In this document: one piece after another, positions 8,734-17,613 of the stretch
How the letters are laid out: the number at the start of each line of letters is the position of its first letter
Numbering within the stretch: the first letter of the stretch is position 1
Program-made: the position numbers and the translations under genes
From: Shewanella psychrophila
Lineage (GTDB): Bacteria; Pseudomonadota; Gammaproteobacteria; Enterobacterales; Shewanellaceae
Length of the DNA: 64,000 nucleotides
Direction of reading: 5' to 3'
NCBI RefSeq assembly: GCF_002005305.1
Contig: NZ_CP014782.1
Location: forward strand, 4,836,001-4,900,000
Notes under the pieces: generated by a model
Databases searched by the model: none
What the model was told of the DNA's origin: nothing
What the model saw: the letters and a program-made list of their open reading frames with translations, nothing else

Positions 8734-9363
8734 CTACAACTTGTACCCTGTCGCCACAAGATAGACTTCTCGCGAGCGTGCTCGCGAAGAATCTGGCTTA
8801 CGTGTTTTAACCGTTTTAAATGCGGCTCTCACCGACTTCATGTACTCTTCAAAGCCCTCCCCCTGAAAGACTTTGACTGCGAAACAGCCATTTGGGGCCA
8901 TAACTTGATGACACATATCTAAAGCTAATTCCACCAGATACATGGCCCTAGGCTGATCGACACCACCAGAACCACTCATGTTCGGTGCCATGTCAGACAA
9001 GACCACATCCACTTTCCCATCTCCGACTCGGGTAAGCAAGGCATCGAGTACCTTTTCTTCCCTAAAATCTCCCTGAAGAAAATCAACACCAACGATGGGA
9101 TCCATCGATAAAATATCGCAAGCAATAACCTTACCACTGTCTCCTGCCAGTTTCACAGCGACTTGAGACCAACCACCAGGAGCAGCCCCTAAATCCACCA
9201 CTGTCATACCAGGACGAATCAATTTATCTTTCTCCTGGATCTCCTCTAATTTAAACGCGGCGCGTGAGCGCAATCCCCTTTTTTGAGCTAATTTGACATA
9301 GTGATCATCAAAATGTTCCTGCATCCAACGGGAGGAACTCGCAGTTCTTTTTTTACCTGACAT
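8734..9363 (-). CDS. rlmE: 23S rRNA 2'-O-methyltransferase (Um2552)
   Basis: RlmE (FtsJ/RrmJ) methylates U2552 in the 23S rRNA A-loop late in 50S assembly. At 209 residues it is the same length as the E. coli enzyme. Visible are the SAM-binding VVDLGAAPGGWSQVA, the SDMAPNMSG motif with a catalytic Asp, and the catalytic Lys in CFAVKVFQGEG. It is the first gene of the rlmE-ftsH pair and is divergent from yhbY, with a 91-base gap holding a sigma-32-like promoter; rlmE-ftsH is a heat-shock operon in E. coli. Confidence 0.97.
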   Translation of the reverse strand: MSGKKRTASSSRWMQEHFDDHYVKLAQKRGLRSRAAFKLEEIQEKDKLIRPGMTVVDLGAAPGGWSQVAVKLAGDSGKVIACDILSMDPIVGVDFLQGDFREEKVLDALLTRVGDGKVDVVLSDMAPNMSGSGGVDQPRAMYLVELALDMCHQVMAPNGCFAVKVFQGEGFEEYMKSVRAAFKTVKTRKPDSSRARSREVYLVATGYKL

Positions 9364-9399
9364 TCAACATCCGCAACAAATGAGAGTTACATAAAGTGT

Positions 9400-9428
9400 A
9401 TATAAGGGTAGAATAGCGGTTTTTCAAC
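9400..9428 (-). promoter_or_regulatory. Sigma-32-like promoter for rlmE-ftsH
   Basis: On the minus strand a GTTGAAA element is followed, after 13 bases, by CCCTTATAT. This resembles the heat-shock consensus CTTGAAA-(13-15)-CCCCATNT and lies 37 bases upstream of the rlmE start. The match is good but not perfect. Confidence 0.55.
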
Positions 9429-9454
9429 AGTAACTCAGCATAAAGTTGGTATAA

Positions 9455-9754
9455 ATGAACTTAACAACCAAACAAAAACAGCACTTGAAAGGTTTAGCGC
9501 ATGATTTGAAGCCTGTAGTGATGCTTGGTTCCAATGGTCTGACTGAAGGTGTACTGGCGGAAATTGATAATGCACTCACTCACCACGAACTGATCAAGGT
9601 GAAAGTTGCCTCGGGCGACAGAGAGTTAAAAAATGCAATTGTTGACGCCATCGTTCGTGAGACTCAAGCCGTTAAAGTACAGCTTATCGGTCACGTACTA
9701 GTACTTTTCCGTCAGTCTGAAGAGATGAAAATAGCCGTTCCTAAGGCAAAGTAA
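9455..9754 (+). CDS. yhbY: CRM-domain ribosome assembly RNA-binding protein YhbY
   Basis: The 99-residue protein is a single CRM domain that associates with pre-50S ribosomal particles. It begins with LTTKQKQHLKGLAHDLKPVVMLGSNGLTE (conserved segment, shown in part by KQKQHLKGLAHDLKPVV), contains the GLTEGVLAEI helix, and ends in the beta-strand VLFRQSE. Length fits the E. coli protein (97 residues). It is divergent from rlmE and followed by a strong bidirectional terminator shared with secF. Confidence 0.94.
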   Translation: MNLTTKQKQHLKGLAHDLKPVVMLGSNGLTEGVLAEIDNALTHHELIKVKVASGDRELKNAIVDAIVRETQAVKVQLIGHVLVLFRQSEEMKIAVPKAK

Positions 9755-9773
9755 GCACCCTCCTATCAAAAAA

Positions 9774-9807
9774 CGGAGTCAAGCTGATACTTGACTCCGT
9801 TTTTTTT
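9774..9807. terminator. Bidirectional terminator between yhbY and secF
   Basis: A perfect ten-base stem (cggagtcaag / cttgactccg) with a six-base loop is flanked by AAAAAA on one side and TTTTTTTT on the other, so it can stop transcripts of both converging genes. Confidence 0.92.
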
Positions 9808-9833
9808 ATGCCTATTTTACAACCAACTGATAT

Positions 9834-10781
9834 TTATGGCGTGTCGGAAATGGGCACGAGACGATAGTGCTCCGAGTTCAGTTTGAACAACTCAGGTAAG
9901 CAGGTTCCCACAGATATCGACGACCAGGTTCCGGTCAAAATACCAATGAACATAGCGATAGAAAAACTTTCCAACGGCCCACCTCCCATCACCCATAGCG
10001 CGATGACGGTCAGCAAGGTGGTACCACTAGTCACCATAGTGCGGGAAAACGTCGCCCTCACAGCCCTGTCATTAATTTCCGCTATGGGCAAGCCAGATTC
10101 CGTTCGCAATCCCTCTCTGATCCTGTCTGCTATGATAATCGAATCATTGAGTGAATAGCCTAATATGGCTAGTACCGCTGCCAGTACGGTCAGGTTAAAC
10201 TCCGTCTGAGTAAGGGAAAAGAAAGCCAGCACGAAAATCACATCATGAAACAAAGCGAGCAAGGAACCACTGGCCAGACGCCACTCGAATCGGTAGCTCA
10301 GATAAGCCATGATACATAACATGGCAACTAATAAGGCCAAGCCACCTTGCTCTGCCAACTCCTGGCCAATCTGCGGTCCGACTATGCTGCTGTTGAGTAC
10401 CTCTATGTCACTATTGAGGGGCTTTAACAGTTGATCGATATCTATTGCCTGGTGACTGACATCATTCTGAGCCGATGGCAGACTATATCTTAGTACCCAA
10501 CGTCCAGGCTCTCCTGCAGAGATAACACTCACCTCCTGCTCCGACGCTAAGCTCAATAAACCAGATATATCTTTACTGGTCACCTTGCTATCAAGTTTCA
10601 CCTCGGTAACGACTCCGCCAGTGAAATCCAACCCCCAATTGAATCCCTTAACCGCAATCACAGACAGGGACAATACCATTAAGCTAAGTGATATCAGACT
10701 ACTGACATAACGTAATTTAGTTAACGTTTTCATTTCGGTAAACTTGGTGTTAACCAACTTAAAATTAAATAAACTCATCAT
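9834..10781 (-). CDS. secF: Protein-export membrane protein SecF (second-copy type)
   Basis: SecF works with SecD in the membrane to pull exported proteins through SecYEG using the proton gradient. The 315-residue protein has TM1 (about residues 29-47), the conserved GLDFTGG, a small periplasmic domain, the SYRFEWRLASGSLLALFHD region, and the YSLNDSIIIADRIRE motif within a six-TM pattern. Its ATG overlaps the secD stop codon by one base (TAATG), so translation is coupled. No yajC is present, unlike the usual yajC-secD-secF operon, so this is probably an additional secDF copy; that is inference, since only this window is visible. Confidence 0.9.
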   Translation of the reverse strand: MMSLFNFKLVNTKFTEMKTLTKLRYVSSLISLSLMVLSLSVIAVKGFNWGLDFTGGVVTEVKLDSKVTSKDISGLLSLASEQEVSVISAGEPGRWVLRYSLPSAQNDVSHQAIDIDQLLKPLNSDIEVLNSSIVGPQIGQELAEQGGLALLVAMLCIMAYLSYRFEWRLASGSLLALFHDVIFVLAFFSLTQTEFNLTVLAAVLAILGYSLNDSIIIADRIREGLRTESGLPIAEINDRAVRATFSRTMVTSGTTLLTVIALWVMGGGPLESFSIAMFIGILTGTWSSISVGTCLPELFKLNSEHYRLVPISDTP

Positions 10782-12595
10782 TACACCCTCACATCACGGT
10801 TAAAGTTACGTCCATATGCCCAGTTTATAAGGGCACGAGAGGCAAAAATGCCGGTAAACATACTCGTTAATAGTCCCAGACCCAGTGTCAAGGCAAAGCC
10901 CTGGATCGGACCATTTCCGATCGAATAGAGCACAACTGCGGTGATCATGGTGGTGAAATTAGCATCTAAAATGGTGCCAAAAGCGCTATCAAAGCCCCTA
11001 TCTATGGCGTGGGCGAAATCTCTTCCCAGCTTCAGATTATCTTTTATTCTCTCGAAAATAAGCACATTGGTATCCACTGCCATGCCAACAGTCAGCACTA
11101 GGCCAGCGATACCAGGCAAGGTCAATACAGCTCCAGGGATCAGGGCCAGCAGCCCAAATAGAATCACCATGTTAGCAATAAGCGCCACATTGGCCACCCA
11201 GCCCAAACGACGATACCAGAAGCCCATAAACAGCAAGGTCATCGCCATGCCTAAGGCTAACGCTGCAAAACCATTGACGATATTCTCGGCGCCAAGACTT
11301 GGACCTATGGTTCTCTCTTCGACTATTGTGACTGGGGCCGTCATCGATCCCGCACGTAATAGCAATGCCAGCTGCTGAGCTTCTTGGTAATCTCCGGCCC
11401 CAGTAATACTGAAACGATTGCCTAATTGGCTCTGTATAGTGGCAACACTGATCACTCGCGTCTGCTGGGTAACCTCACCTTGAGTATTCCGGCTGTATTC
11501 ACTATAAGACGTGGCCATGGGCTGACCTATGTTGTCTCTGGAGAAATTAGACATCAGTTTACCGCCGGCGCTATCTAAGCTGATATTCACTTCTGCGCCC
11601 CCCATCTCACCGATACCAGCTCTGGCATCGACAATATGCTCACCTCCCAACACAGGTTTGCGAGATACATACACTGGGGTCTGGGAGTCATCCCGCAAGA
11701 TTTTCGCGTTAACAGAACCTGGTTTTTTTACTTCATAAAAAGCCAGGCTGGCAGTTGCACCTATGACATTTTTAGCTGCGGCGGGGTCTTGAACGCCAGG
11801 TAGTTCAATACGAATTCGATGCTCTCCCTGGCGCTGTACTAAGGCCTCGGTTATCCCAAGTTGAGATATGCGACTGCGCATGATCTGTAAATTTTGTTTA
11901 ACGGTGAGATCCCGCAGCAGGGCTTTTTCAGTTTCCTTTAAACTGACCGTCAAGACGCCATCCCCCTTCTGTTTTATTTGCCAGCTAGGATGTTGGCTAC
12001 GGATAAATTGTTGATATTGACTAGCGTTTTCCGAGTTAGCCAAGACTAAGATGATACTAGTATCATCCTCCTGTCTTACATTAGTGCCCATCAACTTATG
12101 TTCACGGGAAAACAGTCTGATTGAATCGACCAAGCTTTCACCATGAACCCTGTACACAGGCTTCATATCCACATCCAACAAAAACTGCACGCCGCCTCTC
12201 AGATCTAAACCCAATTTTATGGGTTCAGCTCCAAGACTGAGCAACCAGGACGGCGCCGCCGGAGCGAGTGCCAGAGTGAGATGTTCCGGTTTAGCCACCA
12301 ATTTAGCCAGCAGTTGCTTTGCTTGGGTTTGTTGAGCTTGCTCAGCGAGTACTATGAGTGTTTGGCCACCGGCCTGTTCGATACGTTTAGTATCAATTCC
12401 GGCCTGCTCAAATTGCTTATGCAGATCTATCAAGGAAACTGATAAACCAGCCTTATCACTCACCTCAATAGCCGCATCTTCACCGAACAGAGACGGCAGC
12501 GCACTCAATAGCATGACGATAATAGTGACGATTAACACCCCATATTTCCATGGAGAGTTGTGATTGAGTATTTTTTTGCTAGTTTGTTTTTTCAT
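10781..12595 (-). CDS. secD: Protein-export membrane protein SecD (second-copy type)
   Basis: SecD carries the large periplasmic P1 domain and pairs with SecF. Visible are TM1 (about 15-35), the LGLDLRGGVQFLLDVD motif, the P1 domain to about residue 420, and the C-terminal six-TM bundle with AVDTNVLIFERIKDNL. I chose the ATG at 12595 (604 residues, MKKQTSKK); the frame is open to a TTG at 12652, and neither start has a strong ribosome-binding site. Length is near the 615 of E. coli SecD. It is separated from the unknown gene upstream by about 180 bases. Confidence 0.88.
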   Translation of the reverse strand: MKKQTSKKILNHNSPWKYGVLIVTIIVMLLSALPSLFGEDAAIEVSDKAGLSVSLIDLHKQFEQAGIDTKRIEQAGGQTLIVLAEQAQQTQAKQLLAKLVAKPEHLTLALAPAAPSWLLSLGAEPIKLGLDLRGGVQFLLDVDMKPVYRVHGESLVDSIRLFSREHKLMGTNVRQEDDTSIILVLANSENASQYQQFIRSQHPSWQIKQKGDGVLTVSLKETEKALLRDLTVKQNLQIMRSRISQLGITEALVQRQGEHRIRIELPGVQDPAAAKNVIGATASLAFYEVKKPGSVNAKILRDDSQTPVYVSRKPVLGGEHIVDARAGIGEMGGAEVNISLDSAGGKLMSNFSRDNIGQPMATSYSEYSRNTQGEVTQQTRVISVATIQSQLGNRFSITGAGDYQEAQQLALLLRAGSMTAPVTIVEERTIGPSLGAENIVNGFAALALGMAMTLLFMGFWYRRLGWVANVALIANMVILFGLLALIPGAVLTLPGIAGLVLTVGMAVDTNVLIFERIKDNLKLGRDFAHAIDRGFDSAFGTILDANFTTMITAVVLYSIGNGPIQGFALTLGLGLLTSMFTGIFASRALINWAYGRNFNRDVRV

Positions 12596-12778
12596 AGCGT
12601 AATTTGCCCAGAAGGCACCCTGCTTTCTAACGAGTATTCCGCTCTCTATCAAGATTCACCAGTCATACCGATAGGTATAATTCACCCTAGGACGCACAGC
12701 CCAAAATGATGGTAAATAGTAGGTGTTTCTTGAGAAAGAGATGTAGCCAGCAATCGTTTGATGCCAGCGGATATCTGG

Positions 12779-13294
12779 TTAGCTAACGGATTTTTGCTGA
12801 GAAAAGCGGTAAAGCAGATTTGATTCCTTCCAGCCCGAAAGCTTGGAAGGCTTTTCATTAGCATGAAGTGACCAATCAAGCGTCTGGGTAAAGTCTATTC
12901 GATACCCGATGGAGAAAGAGGGACTTGGAGGTGAAACAAACTCATAGGCCAACAGATAGCTTGGCCTTACCTGATGTAGATCGTGTTGAGAAAAACTTAA
13001 CAGGCGCATCGAAATAAGAGGAACAAACTCTTGCTCACTTGGGTCATGATGTTCAAGCCCTGTGTGAGTGCTTGGTGTATCTTGATGCCCAACGTGAGGG
13101 TTCATCGACACCCAAGAGATCGTTTTAAGTGCATCCACAGCACTTGAATCCAGACACACGCTTTGAATCGACTGAATATGGTTATCCTTTTTCATATACT
13201 CAGAAGCATACGCATTCGTACCAGAGAGAAATATTCCCCCCAGCAAGATAAGCATTAGCCCTACACGAAAAAGTCCCGACACATTTAGCCCCAT
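12779..13294 (-). CDS. Exported protein of unknown function
   Basis: I do not recognise a family. The product of about 171 residues starts with a hydrophobic segment (about residues 5-25) ending in TNAYASE, which looks like a signal peptide with cleavage after AYA, so it is probably periplasmic or outer-membrane. The rest is polar with several His residues (HVGHQD, EHHDPSEQE) and a closing stretch, SIGYRIDFTQTLDW, with beta-strand character. The start is uncertain: ATG 13294 is taken, but its ribosome-binding site is weak and a TTG lies nine codons earlier. It sits alone between secD and greA. Confidence 0.6.
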   Translation of the reverse strand: MGLNVSGLFRVGLMLILLGGIFLSGTNAYASEYMKKDNHIQSIQSVCLDSSAVDALKTISWVSMNPHVGHQDTPSTHTGLEHHDPSEQEFVPLISMRLLSFSQHDLHQVRPSYLLAYEFVSPPSPSFSIGYRIDFTQTLDWSLHANEKPSKLSGWKESNLLYRFSQQKSVS

Positions 13295-13428
13295 AATATT
13301 CAATTTTTTGATTCTAACCAAAAAAACTGAAAAAACAAATTAACAATTAAACATCTACTGGCTTAAAGGAGAATAAACAAATCAGATATCTAATGAATTT
13401 GGTATTAAACGACAACAAAATTAGCCAA

Positions 13429-13456
13429 TAAAAAAGCCGCTATTAGCGGCTTTTTA
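13429..13456. terminator. Terminator downstream of greA
   Basis: A GCCGCT/AGCGGC stem with a three-base loop, flanked by AAAAA and TTTTT, lies about 65 bases after the greA stop codon and can act in both directions. Confidence 0.85.
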
Positions 13457-13520
13457 CATCTAGCAGTATTACACAAGGGTATTCCATCATTAACAATGAA
13501 TGGCTAGGTATAAGATCTGC

Positions 13521-13997
13521 TTAGATATACTCTACTGCGATTATTTCATACTCGGTGATACCACCGGGAGTTTGAATATTCACTTCATCATCAAGATTCT
13601 TACCAATCAAACCACGTGCGATAGGTGAAGTCACAGAGATTAAATTCTCTTTGATATTCGCCTCATCTTCACCCACGATCCGGTAAGTCGCTTCTTCTTC
13701 GGTATCGATATTTAGAACAGTAACAGTAGTACCGAAAATAATACGCCCGGTATTTTCCATCTTTGTCACATCGATGATCTGCACATTAGACAGTTTACCT
13801 TCGATATCACGAATTCGAGCTTCACAAATACCTTGCTCTTCGCGCGCAGCATGATACTCAGCATTCTCTTTAAGATCGCCAAGCTCTCTGGCAGTACCGA
13901 TCGCCTGAGTAATACTGGGGCGCTGCTCAAATTTCAGATGTGTTAACTCGTCTCGCAGCTGCTCGGCGCCGACAACCGTCATAGGAACCTTATTCAT
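13521..13997 (-). CDS. greA: Transcript cleavage factor GreA
   Basis: GreA rescues arrested RNA polymerase by stimulating cleavage of backtracked RNA. The protein has an N-terminal coiled coil (about 8-75) with the conserved acidic tip in ELGDLKENAEYHAAREEQ, and a C-terminal FKBP-like domain with ISVTSPIARGLIGK. The start is the ATG at 13997 (MNKVPMTVVGAEQLRDEL), preceded by AGAGGA; it gives 158 residues, identical to E. coli, while the open frame extends 19 codons further upstream. In many Shewanella genomes greA lies near carAB, as here. Confidence 0.97.
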   Translation of the reverse strand: MNKVPMTVVGAEQLRDELTHLKFEQRPSITQAIGTARELGDLKENAEYHAAREEQGICEARIRDIEGKLSNVQIIDVTKMENTGRIIFGTTVTVLNIDTEEEATYRIVGEDEANIKENLISVTSPIARGLIGKNLDDEVNIQTPGGITEYEIIAVEYI

Positions 13998-14428
13998 AAT
14001 CCTCTTTCGTCTCCTTAAAACAAAAGCAGTCTCTATCGGCACATGCTTGGCCAATAAAGTAAAGTATCTCGGGAATAAGCTTATTCTATACGTTCATCCG
14101 CTCAGATGCTATCCCACTTTCTCACTTAAACATTTGGTACAGCCAAAGTCCCAAGCTTGCAAAGATCTGCATGATTGCAATATATGGCAGATGAGTGCCT
14201 AAGCTTCTTAAAATAAAAGGATTAATTTCACTGAAAGATGTCTCACCATCTTGGTGCAATTATAATACTCGTTAATTAGCAATAAGTTAAAACTGCACTA
14301 CACTTCAATTGATCTACCCAGCTTGTACTTAGCTTTCAAAGATAATCAACTCACTTTTTCACCCCAGCTCAACTGATGAAGTAGGGTTAAGCTTATTAAC
14401 AACAATAAGCAATAATGACAAATAGGGA
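13998..14428. other. Intergenic region between greA and the TorF-type gene
   Basis: About 430 AT-rich bases between divergent genes. It must carry both promoters, but I see no clear operator, repeat or small gene in it. Confidence 0.5.
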
Positions 14429-15094
14429 ATGAATATGAAACATTACATTGGATATGCAGTCGCATTGTGCTGCACACTCACATTAGCCCCCCCGACATTA
14501 GCCACAGAAGGCTTGTCGGCCAATATAAGCGTCACTAATAATTACATATGGCGAGGTGTTACTCAGACCGATGATAAACCTGCCGTATCTGGCGGAATAG
14601 ATTACGCGATGGAATCAGGTATCTATATCGGCACCTGGGCATCTAACGTCGATTTTGGTGAAGATGATGATGCCACCACTGAGGTAGATCTCTATCTAGG
14701 CTTTGGTAATGAATTTGGTGAGTTCAACTATGATTTTGGCTATGTCTATTACGGCTATCCCGATGGCGATGACCTTAACTTCGGTGAGGTTTATGGCTCA
14801 ATCGGCTGGAGCGTACTCTCAATAGGTATTTCTACCACCGCCCATTCTGACTGGTCATCGGACTTTGGTGACGATATTTATTTCGAAGCCAACGTAGCAT
14901 TTGAGATCCTTGGCGACGCCGAACTCGGGCTACACTTCGGTAGTTATGACTTCGATGATGGTCTAGATTATCAAGACTACAACGTCAGCATAAGCAAGAG
15001 TGGCTTTAGCTTCTTAGTTAGTCAGGTCAGCGAAGATGAGATAGATGACGATTATAAGGTTATTGTTTCTTATACCTATGACATAGACCTATGA
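14429..15094 (+). CDS. TorF-family putative outer-membrane porin
   Basis: The 221-residue product has a signal peptide (about 1-26, ending TLATEG) followed by alternating aromatic and acidic beta-strands such as NNYIWRGVTQTDDKPAVSGG, which is the N-terminal signature of the TorF/Gcw_chp family of small outer-membrane beta-barrels. The mature part is very rich in Asp and Gly and ends in an aromatic strand, as expected for an outer-membrane barrel. Substrate is unknown. A second ATG two codons in has better spacing from the AGGG ribosome-binding site and may be the real start. Single-gene unit with its own terminator. Confidence 0.8.
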   Translation: MNMKHYIGYAVALCCTLTLAPPTLATEGLSANISVTNNYIWRGVTQTDDKPAVSGGIDYAMESGIYIGTWASNVDFGEDDDATTEVDLYLGFGNEFGEFNYDFGYVYYGYPDGDDLNFGEVYGSIGWSVLSIGISTTAHSDWSSDFGDDIYFEANVAFEILGDAELGLHFGSYDFDDGLDYQDYNVSISKSGFSFLVSQVSEDEIDDDYKVIVSYTYDIDL

Positions 15095-15108
15095 CCGATA
15101 TTGGTAAG

Positions 15109-15140
15109 CAAAAAAGAGGCCTGAACAGGCCTCTTTTTTA
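15109..15140. terminator. Bidirectional terminator between the TorF-type gene and the chemoreceptor
   Basis: An AGAGGCCT/AGGCCTCT stem with a four-base loop, with A-tract before and T-tract after, separates two converging genes. Confidence 0.9.
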
Positions 15141-15158
15141 GTTCATCACTTGTCTCAA

Positions 15159-17477
15159 CTAAAGCTTAAACTCACTCATTTTCTCTTCTAAGTCAGTCAC
15201 TAACCCACTCAGTTTTTCCACATCATCCTTACTCAGTTCTGCCTTGGTCGATATTCTCTGGGAAGTATCGGCAATCTCTGTAATATTCTGATTGATATCA
15301 CCAACTACAGCACTCTGCTGTTCGGAGGCCGTTGCAATCTGCATATTCATATCACTGAGCTGAGAGACAAGCACCACGACTTCGGACAATATTTTCCTGT
15401 TTTCTTCACAGGTACCGATACTCGCATTGGCCATCTCGTTAGACGAGGTCACCATTTTGACGGTTATTTCAGTTTCATGTTGCAGTGAGTTAATCTTTTC
15501 TCGAATATCTTCGGTAGATTGCTGAGTTCGAGATGCTAATGTCCTCACTTCATCGGCAACAACCGCAAACCCCCTTCCCTGCTCACCGGCCCTGGCCGCT
15601 TCGATAGCCGCATTGAGTGCTAATAAATTAGTCTGTTCAGCGATGGCTTGAATCACATCGAGTACCGAGCCAATAGATTCACTTTCCTGAGCCAATTTCT
15701 CGATGGATTGTGACGCCGAAGCCATTTGTGCATTTAACTCCTCCATATCATGCTCCAGACGCTCAGCTCCTTGGGTACTTTCCAAACATTTATCATTAGT
15801 TTCACGCACAGAGTCGGCGGCGCCAGCAGCATTACGTGCCACCTCCTGGATTGTCGCTAACAACTGATTCGTCGCCACTGCCACACTGTCAGCACTGTTG
15901 GATTGCTGCATGGTTTGGTCAGTAGTTTCCTGAATGTCAGACATCATCTTGCTCGTGGATTGCAGTAGAGTCGCCGCCAACTCCTCGACACTATTAAGAA
16001 TACTCTGTAACTCCTGAAGCAGCTGATTGAATGAGCTAGCCAAAGAAAACAGCTCGTCTTTACCTTGGTAATCTATCCTGGTGGTGAGGTCTTTATTCTG
16101 AGTGACTCGATTGACCTGAGCAATGAAATCATTGATTGGATTAGATATTCCTCGACCAACCATAAAGCCTGCAATAAGAGTAATAGGAATTAAGATCAAC
16201 ATGATGACACTGATAGTCAACCAAATAGCCGAGAGCATATCCTTTTTGTCCTGCATCGCCTCGGTGACATCTATCTCACTCAATATGGCCCATTTAACCC
16301 CAGGAATTTCCAATGGCGCGAATGCTGACAACACCTCTACATTACGATAATCCATGATGGTTTTAATTCCAGACTGACCAGATAATGCCAGTCGAGCCCC
16401 CTCACTATCGACCGTTTGATAACCGATAGCCGAGCCACTGGCCTCAATCTTGTCCACCACACTAGCGTTCATACCCGAAGCTCTGAGCGCCTTAATATAG
16501 CCTTCCTTATCATCATGTAAGAATCGATTCTGACTACGAAGCAAGTGATCATCCCCCACCAGATAAGTTTCTCCCGAAGTCCCCAGCCCAACCTTGCCCC
16601 ACTCCTGCTCATAGGTCATTAAACTATTAATCTCATCGATTGGCATCTGAAACACTAACACGCCCAACTTTTCCCCGTCATCTGAGAATACAGGGGAAGA
16701 AATAAATGCTGCTGCGGCTTCATAGGATGGAAAGTAGGGCTTGAAATCAACCAAGAATGTTGCATTCCTATCTGTGGTTTGATTGGCCATCCTAAATGCT
16801 TCGGCAAGCCCAGTATCTTTATAAGGGCCATCTAATAGCGATGTCCCATAATCTAGCTCTTTAAATACCGAATAAACCACGAAACCAGATTCAGGCTCGA
16901 CGAGGAAAATATCATAAAATCCAAATGCTTCGAGATATTGATTAAAATGTGGATGATACTTTTTATGAGTCTTACTATAGGAAGTCCCATCATTAGCAAA
17001 CTCTAATGCATTTTTACTGCCTAAAGGATGAGAGTTACCACTTATATAAGCATGTTGAATGGCTTTAGTATTTCGATTTAGCATCGAGAGTTTACTGGTT
17101 GCGCTGCCCATGGCCGATGGATTCTGATTACGGTATTCCTCATCGAATTCATTGGTGTAATAACGCTTCAAGGCTGAGTCGTCTCTCATGCTACTCTGCT
17201 GAGCATAATCAAAAAACTCTTGAGGCAGATGAAGCATCACATCGCTAACCATCTCACCGTTAGACAGGGTGATCATCTCTTTCTCAATCGTTGAGAAATA
17301 TCTTTCGACTTGAGACTTTTGAATTTCTCGAATAGCAACAAGTTGCTCAAACGCCCGCTTCTCTAATGCAACCGATGCAATAGAAGAAGACTTCCAGCCA
17401 ACCAGCGATCCTGCTGTAAAAATACCAATCCCTGATAACAACACCGAAGCCAACACGATTTTGCTGGAGATTTTCAT
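15159..17477 (-). CDS. Methyl-accepting chemotaxis protein with large periplasmic sensor
   Basis: A 772-residue chemoreceptor that would signal through CheA/CheW to the flagellar motor. It has TM1 (about 8-30), a roughly 380-residue periplasmic ligand-binding region, TM2 (about 416-437), a HAMP domain (about 438-492) and a C-terminal signalling domain with the highly conserved hairpin tip EQGRGFAVVADEVRTLASRT near residue 630. The sensor resembles double-Cache domains in size and in the FDIFLVEPESGFVVYSV type of strand, but I cannot name the ligand. It is a monocistronic gene between a terminator and the carAB cluster. Confidence 0.9.
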   Translation of the reverse strand: MKISSKIVLASVLLSGIGIFTAGSLVGWKSSSIASVALEKRAFEQLVAIREIQKSQVERYFSTIEKEMITLSNGEMVSDVMLHLPQEFFDYAQQSSMRDDSALKRYYTNEFDEEYRNQNPSAMGSATSKLSMLNRNTKAIQHAYISGNSHPLGSKNALEFANDGTSYSKTHKKYHPHFNQYLEAFGFYDIFLVEPESGFVVYSVFKELDYGTSLLDGPYKDTGLAEAFRMANQTTDRNATFLVDFKPYFPSYEAAAAFISSPVFSDDGEKLGVLVFQMPIDEINSLMTYEQEWGKVGLGTSGETYLVGDDHLLRSQNRFLHDDKEGYIKALRASGMNASVVDKIEASGSAIGYQTVDSEGARLALSGQSGIKTIMDYRNVEVLSAFAPLEIPGVKWAILSEIDVTEAMQDKKDMLSAIWLTISVIMLILIPITLIAGFMVGRGISNPINDFIAQVNRVTQNKDLTTRIDYQGKDELFSLASSFNQLLQELQSILNSVEELAATLLQSTSKMMSDIQETTDQTMQQSNSADSVAVATNQLLATIQEVARNAAGAADSVRETNDKCLESTQGAERLEHDMEELNAQMASASQSIEKLAQESESIGSVLDVIQAIAEQTNLLALNAAIEAARAGEQGRGFAVVADEVRTLASRTQQSTEDIREKINSLQHETEITVKMVTSSNEMANASIGTCEENRKILSEVVVLVSQLSDMNMQIATASEQQSAVVGDINQNITEIADTSQRISTKAELSKDDVEKLSGLVTDLEEKMSEFKL

Positions 17478-17570
17478 GAGCCGTTTTCCACCTAAACTAG
17501 ATTAGTCTTTAAAGTTTAGTAGAAATGAAAAAACTCGCTGAAAAGTGCGGGTTTACGATTTTTAATCAAT

Positions 17571-17596
17571 AAAAAAGGCCGCGAATGCGGCCTTTC
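17571..17596 (-). terminator. Terminator of carAB
   Basis: A nine-base stem (aaaggccgc / gcggccttt) with loop gaat, followed on the minus strand by TTTTTT, lies 18 bases after the carB stop codon. Confidence 0.9.
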
Positions 17597-17613
17597 ATCT
17601 TAAACATCGAATC

